Shown: piece by piece, positions 1-7,349 of the stretch
Numbering within the stretch: position 1 is the first letter of the stretch
Layout: the number at the start of each line of letters is the position of its first letter
NCBI GenBank assembly: GCA_902795255.1
Contig: CADBKS010000087.1
Location: forward strand, 1-11,007
Reading direction: 5' to 3'
DNA length: 11,007 nt
From: an uncultured Chloroflexota bacterium
Lineage (GTDB): Bacteria; Chloroflexota; Anaerolineae; Anaerolineales; Anaerolineaceae
Made by a program: the position numbers and the translations under genes
Notes under the pieces: model-generated
Database searches by the model: none
What the model was told of the DNA's origin: nothing
What the model saw: only the letters and a program-made list of their open reading frames with translations

Positions 1-8
1 GTTTCTGT

Positions 9-1013
9 TTATTTTCCTGCGAGTTTTGCATGGCGCTCCTCCTTCTTTGCATGGAAGCAGCGGACCCACTGGCCCGGCATCACTTCTGTCATTTCAGGTT
101 CTTCTGCGATACAGCGTTCATCGCAGTACTTGCAGCGGGGACCGAATTTGCAGCCTTTCGGCAGGTCGAGCGGGTGCGGGACGGCGCCCGGGATCGCATC
201 CAACCGTTCATGTGCCGGCGTATCCAGCCTCGGAATGGAAACCATCAGTCCTTCTGTGTACGGGTGGGAATAAACAGACTTGGTGAAAATCGTATGTGCC
301 GGAGCCATCTCAACCACCTGCCCGCAGTACATGACTGCCACATCATCAGCCATCTGGGCGATCACGCCCAGGTCATGGGTGATGAACAGGATCGATGTGC
401 CGTGTTCACGCTTCAGATCATTCATCAGTTTCAGGATCTGTGCCTGGATGGTCACATCCAGAGCGGTCGTCGGCTCGTCCGCGATCAGCAGCTTGGGGCG
501 GCAGGCAAGCGCCATCGCGATCATGACACGCTGGCGCATCCCGCCGGAAAGCTGATGGGGATACTGTTTGGCAACGGTTTCGGGGTTCGGGATCTTTACG
601 TCCTTCAGCATTTCGATCACGTGTTCGGATGCTTCCTTCTTGTTCATGTTCTGGTGGATCATGAACGGTTCGGAAACCTGTTTGTCGACCGTGAAGACAG
701 GGTTCAGGGATGTCATCGGTTCCTGGAAGATCACGGAGATCTCATTCCCGCGGACCTTCTGGATCTCGTGCGTGGAGAGTTTCGTCATTTCCCGCCCGTT
801 GAACCAGATCTCACCGGAGTCGATATAGCCGTTGCCGTCCAGTAGCTGCAGGATGCTCATGGCTGAGACGCTTTTACCGGAGCCAGATTCACCGACTACG
901 CCGAGTGTACGGCCTTCATCGACACTGTAGGAAACACCGTTGACGGCCTTGACGATGCCGCGTTTTGTCGTAAAGAAGGTATGCAGATCTTTCAGTTCAA
1001 GTAATGTGCTCAT
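9..1013 (-). CDS. oppD: Oligopeptide/dipeptide ABC transporter ATP-binding protein (OppD/DppD family)
   Basis: This cytoplasmic ATPase subunit powers peptide import through the OppB/OppC pore. With the start used here it has 334 residues, normal for OppD. Visible motifs are Walker A GESGSGKS (41-48), the Q-loop in [10 protein letters not shown] (Q97), signature LSGGMRQR (155-162), Walker [13 protein letters not shown] (175-186) and the H-loop histidine (H213). The C-terminal oligopeptide/dipeptide extension carries cysteines at about 288, 294, 297, 301 and 319; in OppD relatives this type of cluster can bind a [4Fe-4S] centre, which is inferred here. An upstream in-frame ATG at 1073 was rejected because it lies inside oppC; the ATG at 1013 sits 8 bases from a perfect AAGGAGG. 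It is the last opp gene in view, and the partner ATPase OppF would have to lie beyond position 1. Confidence 0.95.
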   Translation of the reverse strand: MSTLLELKDLHTFFTTKRGIVKAVNGVSYSVDEGRTLGVVGESGSGKSVSAMSILQLLDGNGYIDSGEIWFNGREMTKLSTHEIQKVRGNEISVIFQEPMTSLNPVFTVDKQVSEPFMIHQNMNKKEASEHVIEMLKDVKIPNPETVAKQYPHQLSGGMRQRVMIAMALACRPKLLIADEPTTALDVTIQAQILKLMNDLKREHGTSILFITHDLGVIAQMADDVAVMYCGQVVEMAPAHTIFTKSVYSHPYTEGLMVSIPRLDTPAHERLDAIPGAVPHPLDLPKGCKFGPRCKYCDERCIAEEPEMTEVMPGQWVRCFHAKKEERHAKLAGK

Positions 1014-1020
1014 CTTGGTC

Positions 1021-1028
1021 ACCTCCTT
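1021..1028 (-). promoter_or_regulatory. Ribosome binding site deciding the oppD start
   Basis: Read on the minus strand this is AAGGAGGT, with 8 bases between AAGGAGG and the ATG at 1013. It overlaps the TAA stop of oppC (1027-1029), so termination on oppC and initiation on oppD are physically linked. It favours the 1013 start over the longer frame from 1073. Confidence 0.85.
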
Positions 1029-2880
1029 ATCGTTCCGCGCTCTTTGGGTCGACTGCATCGCGCAGACCGTCACCGATCATATTGATGCAGATCGTGCAGA
1101 CACCGAAAATCGCTGCGGGGAACACCCACTGCCACCAGTACTGCTGGATGACGATGGAGTTGTTTGCACCGTTGAGCAGATTGCCCCAGGTCGGGGTCGG
1201 GAGCGGAATACCGAAGCCCAGATAGCTCAGAGAGCTTTCCGTCAGCATGCAGGTCGCAAAGTCCAGTGTCATGGAGACCAGAAGCAGGGACATGACATTC
1301 GGGAGAATGTGACGGAAAACGATCGTTCCTTCGCGGATCCCCATGGCCTTGGCCGCTGTGACGTATTCCATTTCGCGCTGTGCCAGGATCTGGGCACGGA
1401 TCAGACGGCAGGTACCGGTCCAGGAAAGGACGCCGAGCACGACCATGATCAAGTACATGCGCTGGGTCGGATCCAGACGGGAGCCGATGACCGCGGAAAG
1501 GATCATCGCGAATGGGATGAAAGGCAGACCTGCAACGATCTCTTCGATACGCATGATGATGATGTCAACATGACCGCCGAAGTAACCCGCCAGACCGCCG
1601 GTGATGATGCCGATGATCGTTGAAATGATCACGGAGATCGCGCCGACTGTCATGGTGACACGTCCGCCGTTGACGATGCGGTTCAGCATATCACGTCCGA
1701 GACCATCTGTGCCGAGTACGAATCCCTTCAGCCCCCAGGTAACAACGGATCCGTCGTTCATGACCGCATAGTTCTGGAAGTTGCCGGTGTAGATCTCCTT
1801 GATATCCGCACCGCTTCGGATCGAAGCGGGAACTTCCGTCTGATGATACTTGTTGGAGCCCCAGGAGATGACTTCTCCGTCTTCCAGCCAGGCGACATAG
1901 TGGAAACGGCCGCCGTAAAGCTTTTTGACCGGAGCGGAAAACTCGGGAACATTCTTCTCCCCGAATTTGCTGTTGCCCCAGACGATGACGTTTCCGTCTT
2001 CCGTCACGGCTGCTACCGTTGAACTGGTGGAAGCGATATCCACGACTTTTGTTTCTTTCAAAATGTCCGGGATCGCGGCAAAAGCGGAACCCTTATCCTT
2101 ATAACCGGTATAGGCAACGGTTCCGTCCTTGAGCAGGCAGATATATTCATTGGAGGTAAGCGCGACTTTTGCGATCTCGCCCTGATATTGTTTCCGGAGT
2201 TTGATGTCGGCCAGGTTGGAATTGCCCCAGAGGTAAAGGGTACCGTCGGAGGAAAGCGCTGCGGAAAACTGGTTGGAGGCCTCCAGCTGGATGATGTCCC
2301 AGCTTTCATCCTTGTTTTTCATCCCCTTCTTCATGTCGGAGGTGAAGTTGCCCTGCTGCAGGCGGGTGTTGCCCCATACGTACAGCTGTCCGTCAGAATC
2401 CATGGCGACAACGTGGTCGTCGCCAGCGGCAAACATGACCAGGTCGGCGTTTTGTACTTCATCCGGGATATCGGCAATGTTGATCTTTTCGGTGATGCGG
2501 GTGATGCCCCAGGTGTGGACATGACCGTCGGTGTCAACAGCGACGCCATAAGTCCGTCCGGCTGCGATATCGGCGATCTTTCCGCGGATCTCCTTGGGGA
2601 TATCCATCATGTTCTGTGACGGCGCCAGGTTGATCAGTGTCGAGTCCTGTTCGGAAAGATCCAGTACCCAGTAGCGCGGGCCGATAAGGACAAAGAGGAA
2701 AATCAGGATGAACCCGGTCAGGCCGATGCGCACGGTGCGCTTGGCAAAGAAGTTCTTGGCCATGGTCTTGACCGGCGTTTCCACCTGCTCTTCCTGCATG
2801 ATATCGACAACTTCCTGACTGGAACCGAGAAACGCGCGTTTGAACCAGCGGAACAGGAAAAATTCTTTTTTATTTGCCAT
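1027..2880 (-). CDS. oppC: Peptide ABC transporter permease OppC/DppC with an inserted RCC1/BLIP-II-like beta-propeller
   Basis: This is a membrane permease subunit of the peptide importer. Residues 1-50 are a charged cytoplasmic leader, and 51-69 form membrane segment 1. The usual short external loop ends at LAPS (85-88) and resumes at LGTDGLGRD (389-397); in between lie about 300 extra residues with seven repeats of the type xDGxxxxWG (115-125, 160-170, 209-219, 249-259, 292-302, 331-341, 373-383). From 405 on it is a standard permease with several membrane segments and the EAA loop EYVTAAKAMG (505-514) ... HILPN (524-528), which contacts the ATPase. Typical OppC proteins are about 290-330 residues; this one has 617. 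The frame is open throughout and AAGGAGG lies 6 bases before the ATG. The stop is 13 bases before oppD. The permease assignment is secure; the propeller's role is unknown. Confidence 0.93.
   Translation of the reverse strand: MANKKEFFLFRWFKRAFLGSSQEVVDIMQEEQVETPVKTMAKNFFAKRTVRIGLTGFILIFLFVLIGPRYWVLDLSEQDSTLINLAPSQNMMDIPKEIRGKIADIAAGRTYGVAVDTDGHVHTWGITRITEKINIADIPDEVQNADLVMFAAGDDHVVAMDSDGQLYVWGNTRLQQGNFTSDMKKGMKNKDESWDIIQLEASNQFSAALSSDGTLYLWGNSNLADIKLRKQYQGEIAKVALTSNEYICLLKDGTVAYTGYKDKGSAFAAIPDILKETKVVDIASTSSTVAAVTEDGNVIVWGNSKFGEKNVPEFSAPVKKLYGGRFHYVAWLEDGEVISWGSNKYHQTEVPASIRSGADIKEIYTGNFQNYAVMNDGSVVTWGLKGFVLGTDGLGRDMLNRIVNGGRVTMTVGAISVIISTIIGIITGGLAGYFGGHVDIIIMRIEEIVAGLPFIPFAMILSAVIGSRLDPTQRMYLIMVVLGVLSWTGTCRLIRAQILAQREMEYVTAAKAMGIREGTIVFRHILPNVMSLLLVSMTLDFATCMLTESSLSYLGFGIPLPTPTWGNLLNGANNSIVIQQYWWQWVFPAAIFGVCTICINMIGDGLRDAVDPKSAER
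1732..2601 (-). repeat. Seven tandem RCC1/BLIP-II-type propeller repeats inside oppC
   Basis: Residues 94-383 of the OppC product contain seven degenerate repeats spaced 39-49 residues apart. Each repeat runs roughly (I/V)P-xxx-(V/I)xxIxAG-xxxx-AVxxDGxVxxWG. The core strands read TDGHVHTWG, SDGQLYVWG, SDGTLYLWG, KDGTVAYTG, EDGNVIVWG, EDGEVISWG and NDGSVVTWG. Blade 4 has lost the tryptophan. Seven units of about 40 residues match the short-repeat RCC1_2/BLIP-II class, which forms a closed seven-bladed propeller, better than eukaryotic RCC1 with its 51-68-residue repeats. The repeats have diverged at the DNA level, so this is an old domain rather than a recent tandem expansion. Confidence 0.85.
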
Positions 2881-2895
2881 CTTTCTCCTCCTTCC

Positions 2896-3915
2896 TTACT
2901 TGTCCACGCGTACCCGCGGATCGACGAGACCGTAGCTGATATCGATCAGGAGGGAGCCGACCAGCGAAACGATCGAGTAGAACATCTGCTGCGCCAGGAC
3001 CAGCTCAAAGTCAAGATTGTTCAGCCCCTGCCAGTACAGGCGGCCCATACCGTTCAGGGAGAAGGTGTTTTCAATGATCACCGATCCTGAGAAGATACTC
3101 AGGAACCACCCGAGAATGGATGTGATCACCGGCAGCAGTGCGTTGCGCCAGGCGTGGGAATAGATGACGACCTTTTCTTTCAGACCTTTGGCGCGTGCGG
3201 TGCGGATGTAGTCCATGGAAAGGGCATCGATCATGGAGGAGCGGACGTAGCGGGTCATGCCGCCCAGCGAACCGAAGGTCATGACGATGACCGGCAGTGC
3301 GATGTGGTAAAGCATATCCACGAACTCTTCCCACTTGTTGGCATAGGTAAGCCCCGGCGTTTTCGTGCCCATGATCGGGAAGATCCGCCAGAAAACGCAG
3401 AAGAAGAACATAAAGACCAGGGCGATGATGTAGATCGGGATGGAGTATCCCAGCATGGTTACCACCTGTGTGGCGCTGTCAAAGCGCTTTCCCTTGTGGA
3501 CCGCGCAGTAAATGCCGAGCGGGATCGTGATCCCGAGCGAAAGGATCGTGGAGAATATGTTAATGAAGATCGTATTCCCCATCGGGGCTTTAATGACCTC
3601 GATCACATTGCGCTTATACAGGTTGGAGTAACCGAAGTTACCTTCCAGGACACCGTTGAAGGTGCCGTCCATATCCTTCCACAGTCCCATCCAGCGTAGA
3701 TAGCGGACGACCAGCGGATCGTCCAGCCCCATCCGCTGACGGGTCTGTTTGTACAGCATTTCATATTCCTCGGCTTTCAGGCCCTGGCGCATAGGCTCCA
3801 GTTCCTGACGGGCCGGGTCAGAAGGGATCAGGTTGTAAAGTGCGTACATCAGAAAGGAAAGGATAAAGAAGACGAGTACGATGTATCCGCATCGTTTAAG
3901 AATATACCTGCCCAA
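2896..3915 (-). CDS. oppB: Peptide ABC transporter permease OppB/DppB, TTG start
   Basis: This is the first permease subunit of the importer, 339 residues, normal for OppB/DppB. Membrane segment 1 covers about residues 9-30 and ends in LIPSDPA. A long external loop follows, with the DDPLVVRYLRWM stretch (65-76) and NFGYS (93-97) typical of the family. Further membrane segments lie around 117-139, 151-177, 203-222, 262-283 and 309-330. The EAA loop is DYIRTARAKG (235-244) with NALLP (258-262). The start codon is TTG at 3913-3915, preceded at 6 bases by AAGGAGG. No in-frame ATG lies near the N-terminus: the next is M23, inside membrane segment 1. The stop is 15 bases before the oppC start and the oppC ribosome site lies in that gap, so the two are cotranscribed. 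Confidence 0.95.
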   Translation of the reverse strand: MGRYILKRCGYIVLVFFILSFLMYALYNLIPSDPARQELEPMRQGLKAEEYEMLYKQTRQRMGLDDPLVVRYLRWMGLWKDMDGTFNGVLEGNFGYSNLYKRNVIEVIKAPMGNTIFINIFSTILSLGITIPLGIYCAVHKGKRFDSATQVVTMLGYSIPIYIIALVFMFFFCVFWRIFPIMGTKTPGLTYANKWEEFVDMLYHIALPVIVMTFGSLGGMTRYVRSSMIDALSMDYIRTARAKGLKEKVVIYSHAWRNALLPVITSILGWFLSIFSGSVIIENTFSLNGMGRLYWQGLNNLDFELVLAQQMFYSIVSLVGSLLIDISYGLVDPRVRVDK

Positions 3916-3920
3916 AAGAC

Positions 3921-3928
3921 ACCTCCTT
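3921..3928 (-). promoter_or_regulatory. Ribosome binding site supporting the oppB TTG start
   Basis: Minus-strand AAGGAGGT, with 6 bases between AAGGAGG and the TTG at 3915. An ATG overlaps this site (minus strand, about 3929-3931) but is out of frame with oppB, so it cannot be the start. Confidence 0.8.
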
Positions 3929-3986
3929 CATTTTTTAGTTTTTGTTTCGAAAATGAATCCGGTTTTCTTCAGGTTGTTAAACCGTC

Positions 3987-4020
3987 CCGTCAGGCAGACG
4001 TCCTTCGGTTTGCCTGACGG
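3987..4020 (-). other. 10-bp stem-loop ahead of oppB
   Basis: The arms CCGTCAGGCA (3987-3996) and TGCCTGACGG (4011-4020) are perfect reverse complements around a 14-base loop. On the minus strand only a weak T run follows (GGACGGTTTAAC), so it resembles an mRNA-stabilising or attenuating structure more than a full terminator. It is the third of three hairpins between oppA and oppB, and lies about 70 bases before the oppB start. Confidence 0.7.
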
Positions 4021-4042
4021 CAGAGTTCAACATCCCTTTGAA

Positions 4043-4071
4043 AAGCGGGGCGGGCAATAACTGCCCGCCCC
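4043..4071 (-). terminator. GC-rich hairpin after oppA, likely partial terminator/attenuator
   Basis: A perfect 10-bp stem (GGGGCGGGCA at 4047-4056, TGCCCGCCCC at 4062-4071) closes a 5-base loop. On the minus strand it is followed by GCTTTTC, a short T tract. It starts about 45 bases past the oppA stop. Because oppB continues on the same strand with no clear promoter between, it probably ends most oppA transcripts while letting some run into oppBCD. Confidence 0.65.
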
Positions 4072-4079
4072 TGTTAATG

Positions 4080-4097
4080 ATCCATTCAGGGATGGAT
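4080..4097 (-). other. Small stem-loop just after the oppA stop
   Basis: ATCCAT (4080-4085) and ATGGAT (4092-4097) form a 6-bp stem around a 6-base loop, 18 bases past the oppA stop. It is the first of three successive hairpins in the oppA-oppB gap. Alone it is weak evidence; its position beside the GC-rich hairpin suggests a shared role in 3' end protection of the oppA message. Confidence 0.4.
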
Positions 4098-4115
4098 TGA
4101 GACTTACCGTTCGTC

Positions 4116-6026
4116 TTATTCAGCGATGCTGGCGTAGACGATGGCGTTTTCGAAGGACCAGTAGGAGGTCTGTTCGTAGTCTTCAAGCCAATCCGGGAAG
4201 ACGGAAACGTAGATGTTGGAGTAGAGCGGAACTTCCGGCAGAAGTTCGTTCCACAGCTGGATGAACTGTTCCCAGATGTTGAGGTAGGTTTCATCATCAC
4301 CGGCTTCGACACCGTAGACCATGTCCATGGTCAGCTTGTCGAGTTCTTCATTGAAGATGAAGTTGGTGTTGTAACCCTGTTCAACGAGGGCCGGATCCAG
4401 TGTGAAGTCATAGGAGCGGTCGTAAACCGGGGTGCTCCAGTTGGAGGCCAGGTTGTACATGCCGTAGGTCTTCAGGCCGTACTGTGCGCCCTGGGAGACA
4501 TCGCGGTACATGTAGTTGAGCAGTTCGGAGAAGGTCATAACGTTCTGGTTGATCTTCATACCGGCTTCGGCAGTCTGGGTACCGTTGGCGAGCATGACGC
4601 TCAGCAGGTCGGAAACGGAGTTGCCTTCGGAAGAGGACCATTCGATGATCAGCGGCATCAGGATGCGGCCGTCAGCGAGGGTGACGTTGTGGACATAATC
4701 GCCGGCTTCTTCAGGGGTGACTTCCTTGTAGCGGATGCCTTCAACATAGTCGTTGCCTTCGGCATCGAGCACCCAGCCGTCAGCGATCAGTTCTTCAACT
4801 GCAGCTTCCGGATTGTAAGCGTAGTTGTTCAGGTTCTCATCGAGCCATTCTTCAGCTTCCTGAGCCATCCACATCGCGGTGCCGTAAGGGCCGTTGACAA
4901 CGCCGCCCCAGCCTGCGCAGAAGGTGTTGGCGAATTCATTGCGGTCCAGAAGCAGAGCAACAGCATGGCGGACAGCTTCGAACTGGGTGGGCCCGAAGTC
5001 GCACTGGAACATGATCTTACCATAGCCCGGGCGGTCGAACTGGACATAGTCAAAGCCATAACCCAGTTTTTCCTTGTTGGCGTCATCTTCGATGATGTCC
5101 ATGGCGGTGTTGACCTGTTCACCATCGGTGATGGTGTCATAGAAGTTGAAAGCACCGGTCTTCAGAGCGTCAGCCCAGGTAGCGTCTTCAGCTTTGGTGA
5201 TGACGATCTTTTCGATGGAGGGTTTCACGCCTTCGTAGTTGCCGGCGTAGTTCGGGTTGGCTTCGAGGGTGGCCTGTTTGGAAGCCTGGTCGAATTCAAC
5301 AAGGTTGTACGGGCCGGCGGAAACACGTTCCGGTGAAGCCATGAAGCGGGCAGCGGTGAACGTAGCTTCGGAGCCTTCCTTGGTGAAGCCTTCGAAGTAA
5401 ACGCCTTCGCCGGCGTCTGTCAGGGCGACGCCGTCACCGAGCCAGAAGTCCATATCGAAAGCGGTGAACGCGGCGTAGGTGATGTCGTAGTAGTACGGAA
5501 CATAGTCAGCGACGATGGTGATGGCCAGGGTGTGGTCATCCAGAATGCGCAGACCGGAGATGGTGCTGGCATTGCCGTCGTAGTAGTCCTGACCACCGGC
5601 GATCTGCAGGTAGGAAGTCACTTTGGCGCCCAGTTCGGTAGCGACCGGGGAGCAGCCGAAAGCAGATGTCCAGACAAAGTCTTCGATGGTGATGGCTTCG
5701 CCGTTGTTGAAGACGAGACCGTCATTGATCTGGACGGTGTAGGTCTTGGTACCGTCGTCGTTCATGGTCCCTTCGACGCTGGCAGCGACGGTCGGGTTGA
5801 CGATGTAAGCACCTTCCTTGTTCATCACGACGGTGGTGCAGTCATCGGTCATACGGCGGATCATGGCGTCAGTAGCGTTGTTGGTGAACCAACTATCGCT
5901 GGCTGAGAAGTCGCCGCTGATCTCCGTTGTGGCACCGTAGATCAGCTGATGAGCATCTTCAGCGGAAGCGCCGATAACGCCCATGAGCAGTGCGGCAACC
6001 AACAGCATTGCAAAAAACTTCTTCAT
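4116..6026 (-). CDS. oppA: Extracytoplasmic peptide-binding protein of the ABC importer (SBP_bac_5 / OppA family)
   Basis: This protein captures oligopeptides outside the membrane and delivers them to OppB/OppC. It has 636 residues, somewhat longer than the common 520-560. Residues 1-22 are a signal peptide (MKKFF, hydrophobic core, then GASA before E23) with a signal peptidase I type AxA site. There is no lipobox cysteine, unlike most Gram-positive OppA proteins. The family-5 fold is indicated by the YTVQINDGLVFNNGEAITIEDFVW stretch around 95-118 (family pattern: predicted burden of the substrate, then dG..lTaeDvv), by LLLDRNEFA (about 340), and by length and context. The protein is acidic. 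The ATG at 6026 has AAGGAGG at 7 bases. Its own promoter lies upstream. Peptide specificity cannot be read from the sequence; related family members bind nickel, haem or sugars. Confidence 0.9.
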   Translation of the reverse strand: MKKFFAMLLVAALLMGVIGASAEDAHQLIYGATTEISGDFSASDSWFTNNATDAMIRRMTDDCTTVVMNKEGAYIVNPTVAASVEGTMNDDGTKTYTVQINDGLVFNNGEAITIEDFVWTSAFGCSPVATELGAKVTSYLQIAGGQDYYDGNASTISGLRILDDHTLAITIVADYVPYYYDITYAAFTAFDMDFWLGDGVALTDAGEGVYFEGFTKEGSEATFTAARFMASPERVSAGPYNLVEFDQASKQATLEANPNYAGNYEGVKPSIEKIVITKAEDATWADALKTGAFNFYDTITDGEQVNTAMDIIEDDANKEKLGYGFDYVQFDRPGYGKIMFQCDFGPTQFEAVRHAVALLLDRNEFANTFCAGWGGVVNGPYGTAMWMAQEAEEWLDENLNNYAYNPEAAVEELIADGWVLDAEGNDYVEGIRYKEVTPEEAGDYVHNVTLADGRILMPLIIEWSSSEGNSVSDLLSVMLANGTQTAEAGMKINQNVMTFSELLNYMYRDVSQGAQYGLKTYGMYNLASNWSTPVYDRSYDFTLDPALVEQGYNTNFIFNEELDKLTMDMVYGVEAGDDETYLNIWEQFIQLWNELLPEVPLYSNIYVSVFPDWLEDYEQTSYWSFENAIVYASIAE

Positions 6027-6053
6027 ACTTATTCCTCCTTGGGATAATTACAC

Positions 6054-6073
6054 ACGCCTTCGCAGGCGTTTTT
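6054..6073. other. Leader hairpin upstream of oppA
   Basis: ACGCCT (6054-6059) and AGGCGT (6064-6069) form a 6-bp stem with a TCGC loop. Read on the plus strand it is followed by TTTT and looks like a small intrinsic terminator, but no plus-strand gene ends here. On the minus strand it lies in the oppA 5' leader, about 14 bases before the ribosome site, where it could stabilise the message. Confidence 0.45.
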
Positions 6074-6076
6074 GAC

Positions 6077-6101
6077 AATTGGCATATTACTGATGCCCAT
6101 T
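6077..6101. promoter_or_regulatory. 25-bp imperfect palindrome just downstream of the oppA promoter, candidate operator
   Basis: The halves AATTGGCAT (6077-6085) and ATGCCCATT (6093-6101) match as an inverted repeat at 8 of 9 positions around a 7-base centre. It would lie at roughly +6 to +30 of the predicted oppA transcript, a usual place for a repressor site. It could instead act as an RNA stem-loop. No regulator gene is nearby, so the binding factor is unknown. Confidence 0.45.
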
Positions 6102-6113
6102 GGATACCCATTA

Positions 6114-6142
6114 ATATTAAAAGGTTTTTCCCAAGTTGTCAA
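6114..6142 (-). promoter_or_regulatory. Predicted housekeeping sigma promoter of the opp operon
   Basis: On the minus strand a perfect -35 TTGACA (6137-6142) is followed after 17 bases by TAATAT (6114-6119). This puts the transcript start near 6107, about 80 bases before the oppA ATG. It is the best promoter-like sequence upstream of oppA; I saw no equally good one between oppA and oppB. Confidence 0.7.
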
Positions 6143-6240
6143 GACAGCAGGCCTCTTTAAATCGTAAAAATATCCGTATTTTGAAGGTTATTTGGAAAAA
6201 TTGCAATAAAAGCCCGCCGAAATGTCGGAATAATTAAACC

Positions 6241-6268
6241 TGAAAAGACCGAAACCGGCTGATTTCGG
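6241..6268 (-). terminator. Probable terminator of the 347-residue unknown gene
   Basis: CCGAAA (6249-6254) pairs with TTTCGG (6263-6268) around an 8-base loop. On the minus strand the stem is followed by TCTTTTC. It lies about 20 bases past the stop at 6289 and would separate this gene from the opp promoter downstream. The stem is short, so efficiency is uncertain. Nothing else clear was seen between 6143 and 6240. Confidence 0.5.
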
Positions 6269-6288
6269 CTGTTCAGACAGTGTTCTGC

Positions 6289-7332
6289 TCATCTTTTCTT
6301 TTTCTTATGCTTCGGCAGCGGTCCTTTGTGTTCGGTTTTCACCGGACTGTTATCTTCTGCATTCTCTCCGAACATGCTGTCCCGGAATCGCTTCCAGACT
6401 TCCATCTGGATCTGTTCGGTCTCAGCGGTCAGGTCCTGTCCGGGTCCTTCAGGCTCTGCCTTTTCTGCGGAAGCGGCCGGCCTTTCCTGTTTTTCCTTTT
6501 TCTTCGCAAGATCTGCCCGCAGCTTTATAAGGGATTCCTCGAGCGCATCTTTCTTCAGTTTCGGGAACGGCTTTGCCTCGAAAACACCCGGAATGGAAGG
6601 CCATTTTATGGGCTTTTCTTTTACGGGTTTTTCTTTTTGAACGATTTTCCGCGCCATCGATCCGAGGACCGGCAGCGAACCGGCCCTTTGGTGAGCGGAG
6701 AGCATCTCTGCTTTCCCCGATTTGCTGCAGGCTCCGCTCAGGGTCCGCATGACTTCAGCCTGTTTCAGCATGCTGTCCGCGCTGATCCGTCCGTCCCTGA
6801 TCTGCTGGATCTTTTCGGCAGTGGAGTTCAGACGCTCGGCGAGTGAAAACAGCCTGCATTCCAGGTCAAGCAGTTTGAAATCAAGAATATGTTTTTCTTT
6901 ACCCTCTTTCAGGGCAGCCCGGCATTTGCGGTAGTTGAAGGAAACGCAGCGGTAAAGGAAGCCGACAGAGATCCGTTCCGCCTTTGTGAAGGTGACACCC
7001 TTCTTTTCCAGCACGGCGCGGGTCACACAGCAGCTCCCGAGTCGGTTGATCAGCTTTTCCATAAGACTGCAGGACGAAAGATAGTTTGGCGAGAACCGGT
7101 TGTCGATCGTGGTCAGACCGTAGATGTCTTCCAGGTCTTCTGCGAGTCCTTCCATGTATTCCTCAAAAGAAAGCGGCAGATCGCTGAATTCATCGCCCTG
7201 CTCATAAGCGAATCCGTACACGTCGGTATCCTTGTGCGCAAAGGATTCCGCCCGGGTCAGGTTTTCTTCTGACCAGGTCGGTTTGCTCCTTTTTTCCGCG
7301 GGCAGTCCCTTTTGTTCCTTATCGCTTGCCAT
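6289..7332 (-). CDS. Hypothetical protein, 347 residues, cysteine-containing with lysine-rich tail
   Basis: I do not recognise this family. The product has no signal peptide or membrane segment, so it is likely cytoplasmic. The first 75 residues are polar and acidic (for example SFEEYMEGLAEDLEDIYG, 55-72). A middle region of about 80-205 is helical-looking and holds all seven cysteines (88, 101, 102, 129, 137, 159, 202) plus basic stretches. Residues 230-245 have a K/P-rich linker with KEKPVKEKPIK, 262-284 could be a short coiled coil, and 285-347 are low-complexity and end in KHKKKKR. The ATG at 7332 has AGGAGA 4 bases upstream. It is a single-gene unit between two transport loci, diverging from the B12 locus. 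The basic tail could suit nucleic acid or membrane contact, but this is speculation. Confidence 0.75.
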   Translation of the reverse strand: MASDKEQKGLPAEKRSKPTWSEENLTRAESFAHKDTDVYGFAYEQGDEFSDLPLSFEEYMEGLAEDLEDIYGLTTIDNRFSPNYLSSCSLMEKLINRLGSCCVTRAVLEKKGVTFTKAERISVGFLYRCVSFNYRKCRAALKEGKEKHILDFKLLDLECRLFSLAERLNSTAEKIQQIRDGRISADSMLKQAEVMRTLSGACSKSGKAEMLSAHQRAGSLPVLGSMARKIVQKEKPVKEKPIKWPSIPGVFEAKPFPKLKKDALEESLIKLRADLAKKKEKQERPAASAEKAEPEGPGQDLTAETEQIQMEVWKRFRDSMFGENAEDNSPVKTEHKGPLPKHKKKKR

Positions 7333-7349
7333 CTGTTCTCCTGCTTTTT

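Noticed and set aside
30..845. 271-codon plus-strand open frame opposite oppD
   Set aside because: It is antisense to an ABC ATPase with every motif in place, has no ribosome site, and its translation is a low-hydrophobicity His/Asp/Arg-rich mix typical of shadow frames.
940..1623. 227-codon plus-strand open frame opposite oppC
   Set aside because: Shadow of the conserved permease domain; no recognisable domain and no ribosome site.
3154..3699. 181-codon plus-strand open frame opposite oppB
   Set aside because: Shadow of a well-conserved membrane protein; rich in Asp/His/Arg, no start signals.
4689..5906. Two plus-strand open frames opposite oppA (4689-5336 and 5532-5906)
   Set aside because: Both lie fully inside the oppA gene, which has promoter, ribosome site and signal peptide; Val/Asp-rich antisense translation.
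6280..6846. 188-codon plus-strand open frame opposite the unknown gene
   Set aside because: The minus-strand frame is longer, has a ribosome site and a terminator; the plus frame is Phe/Leu-rich because it reads Lys/Glu codons backwards.
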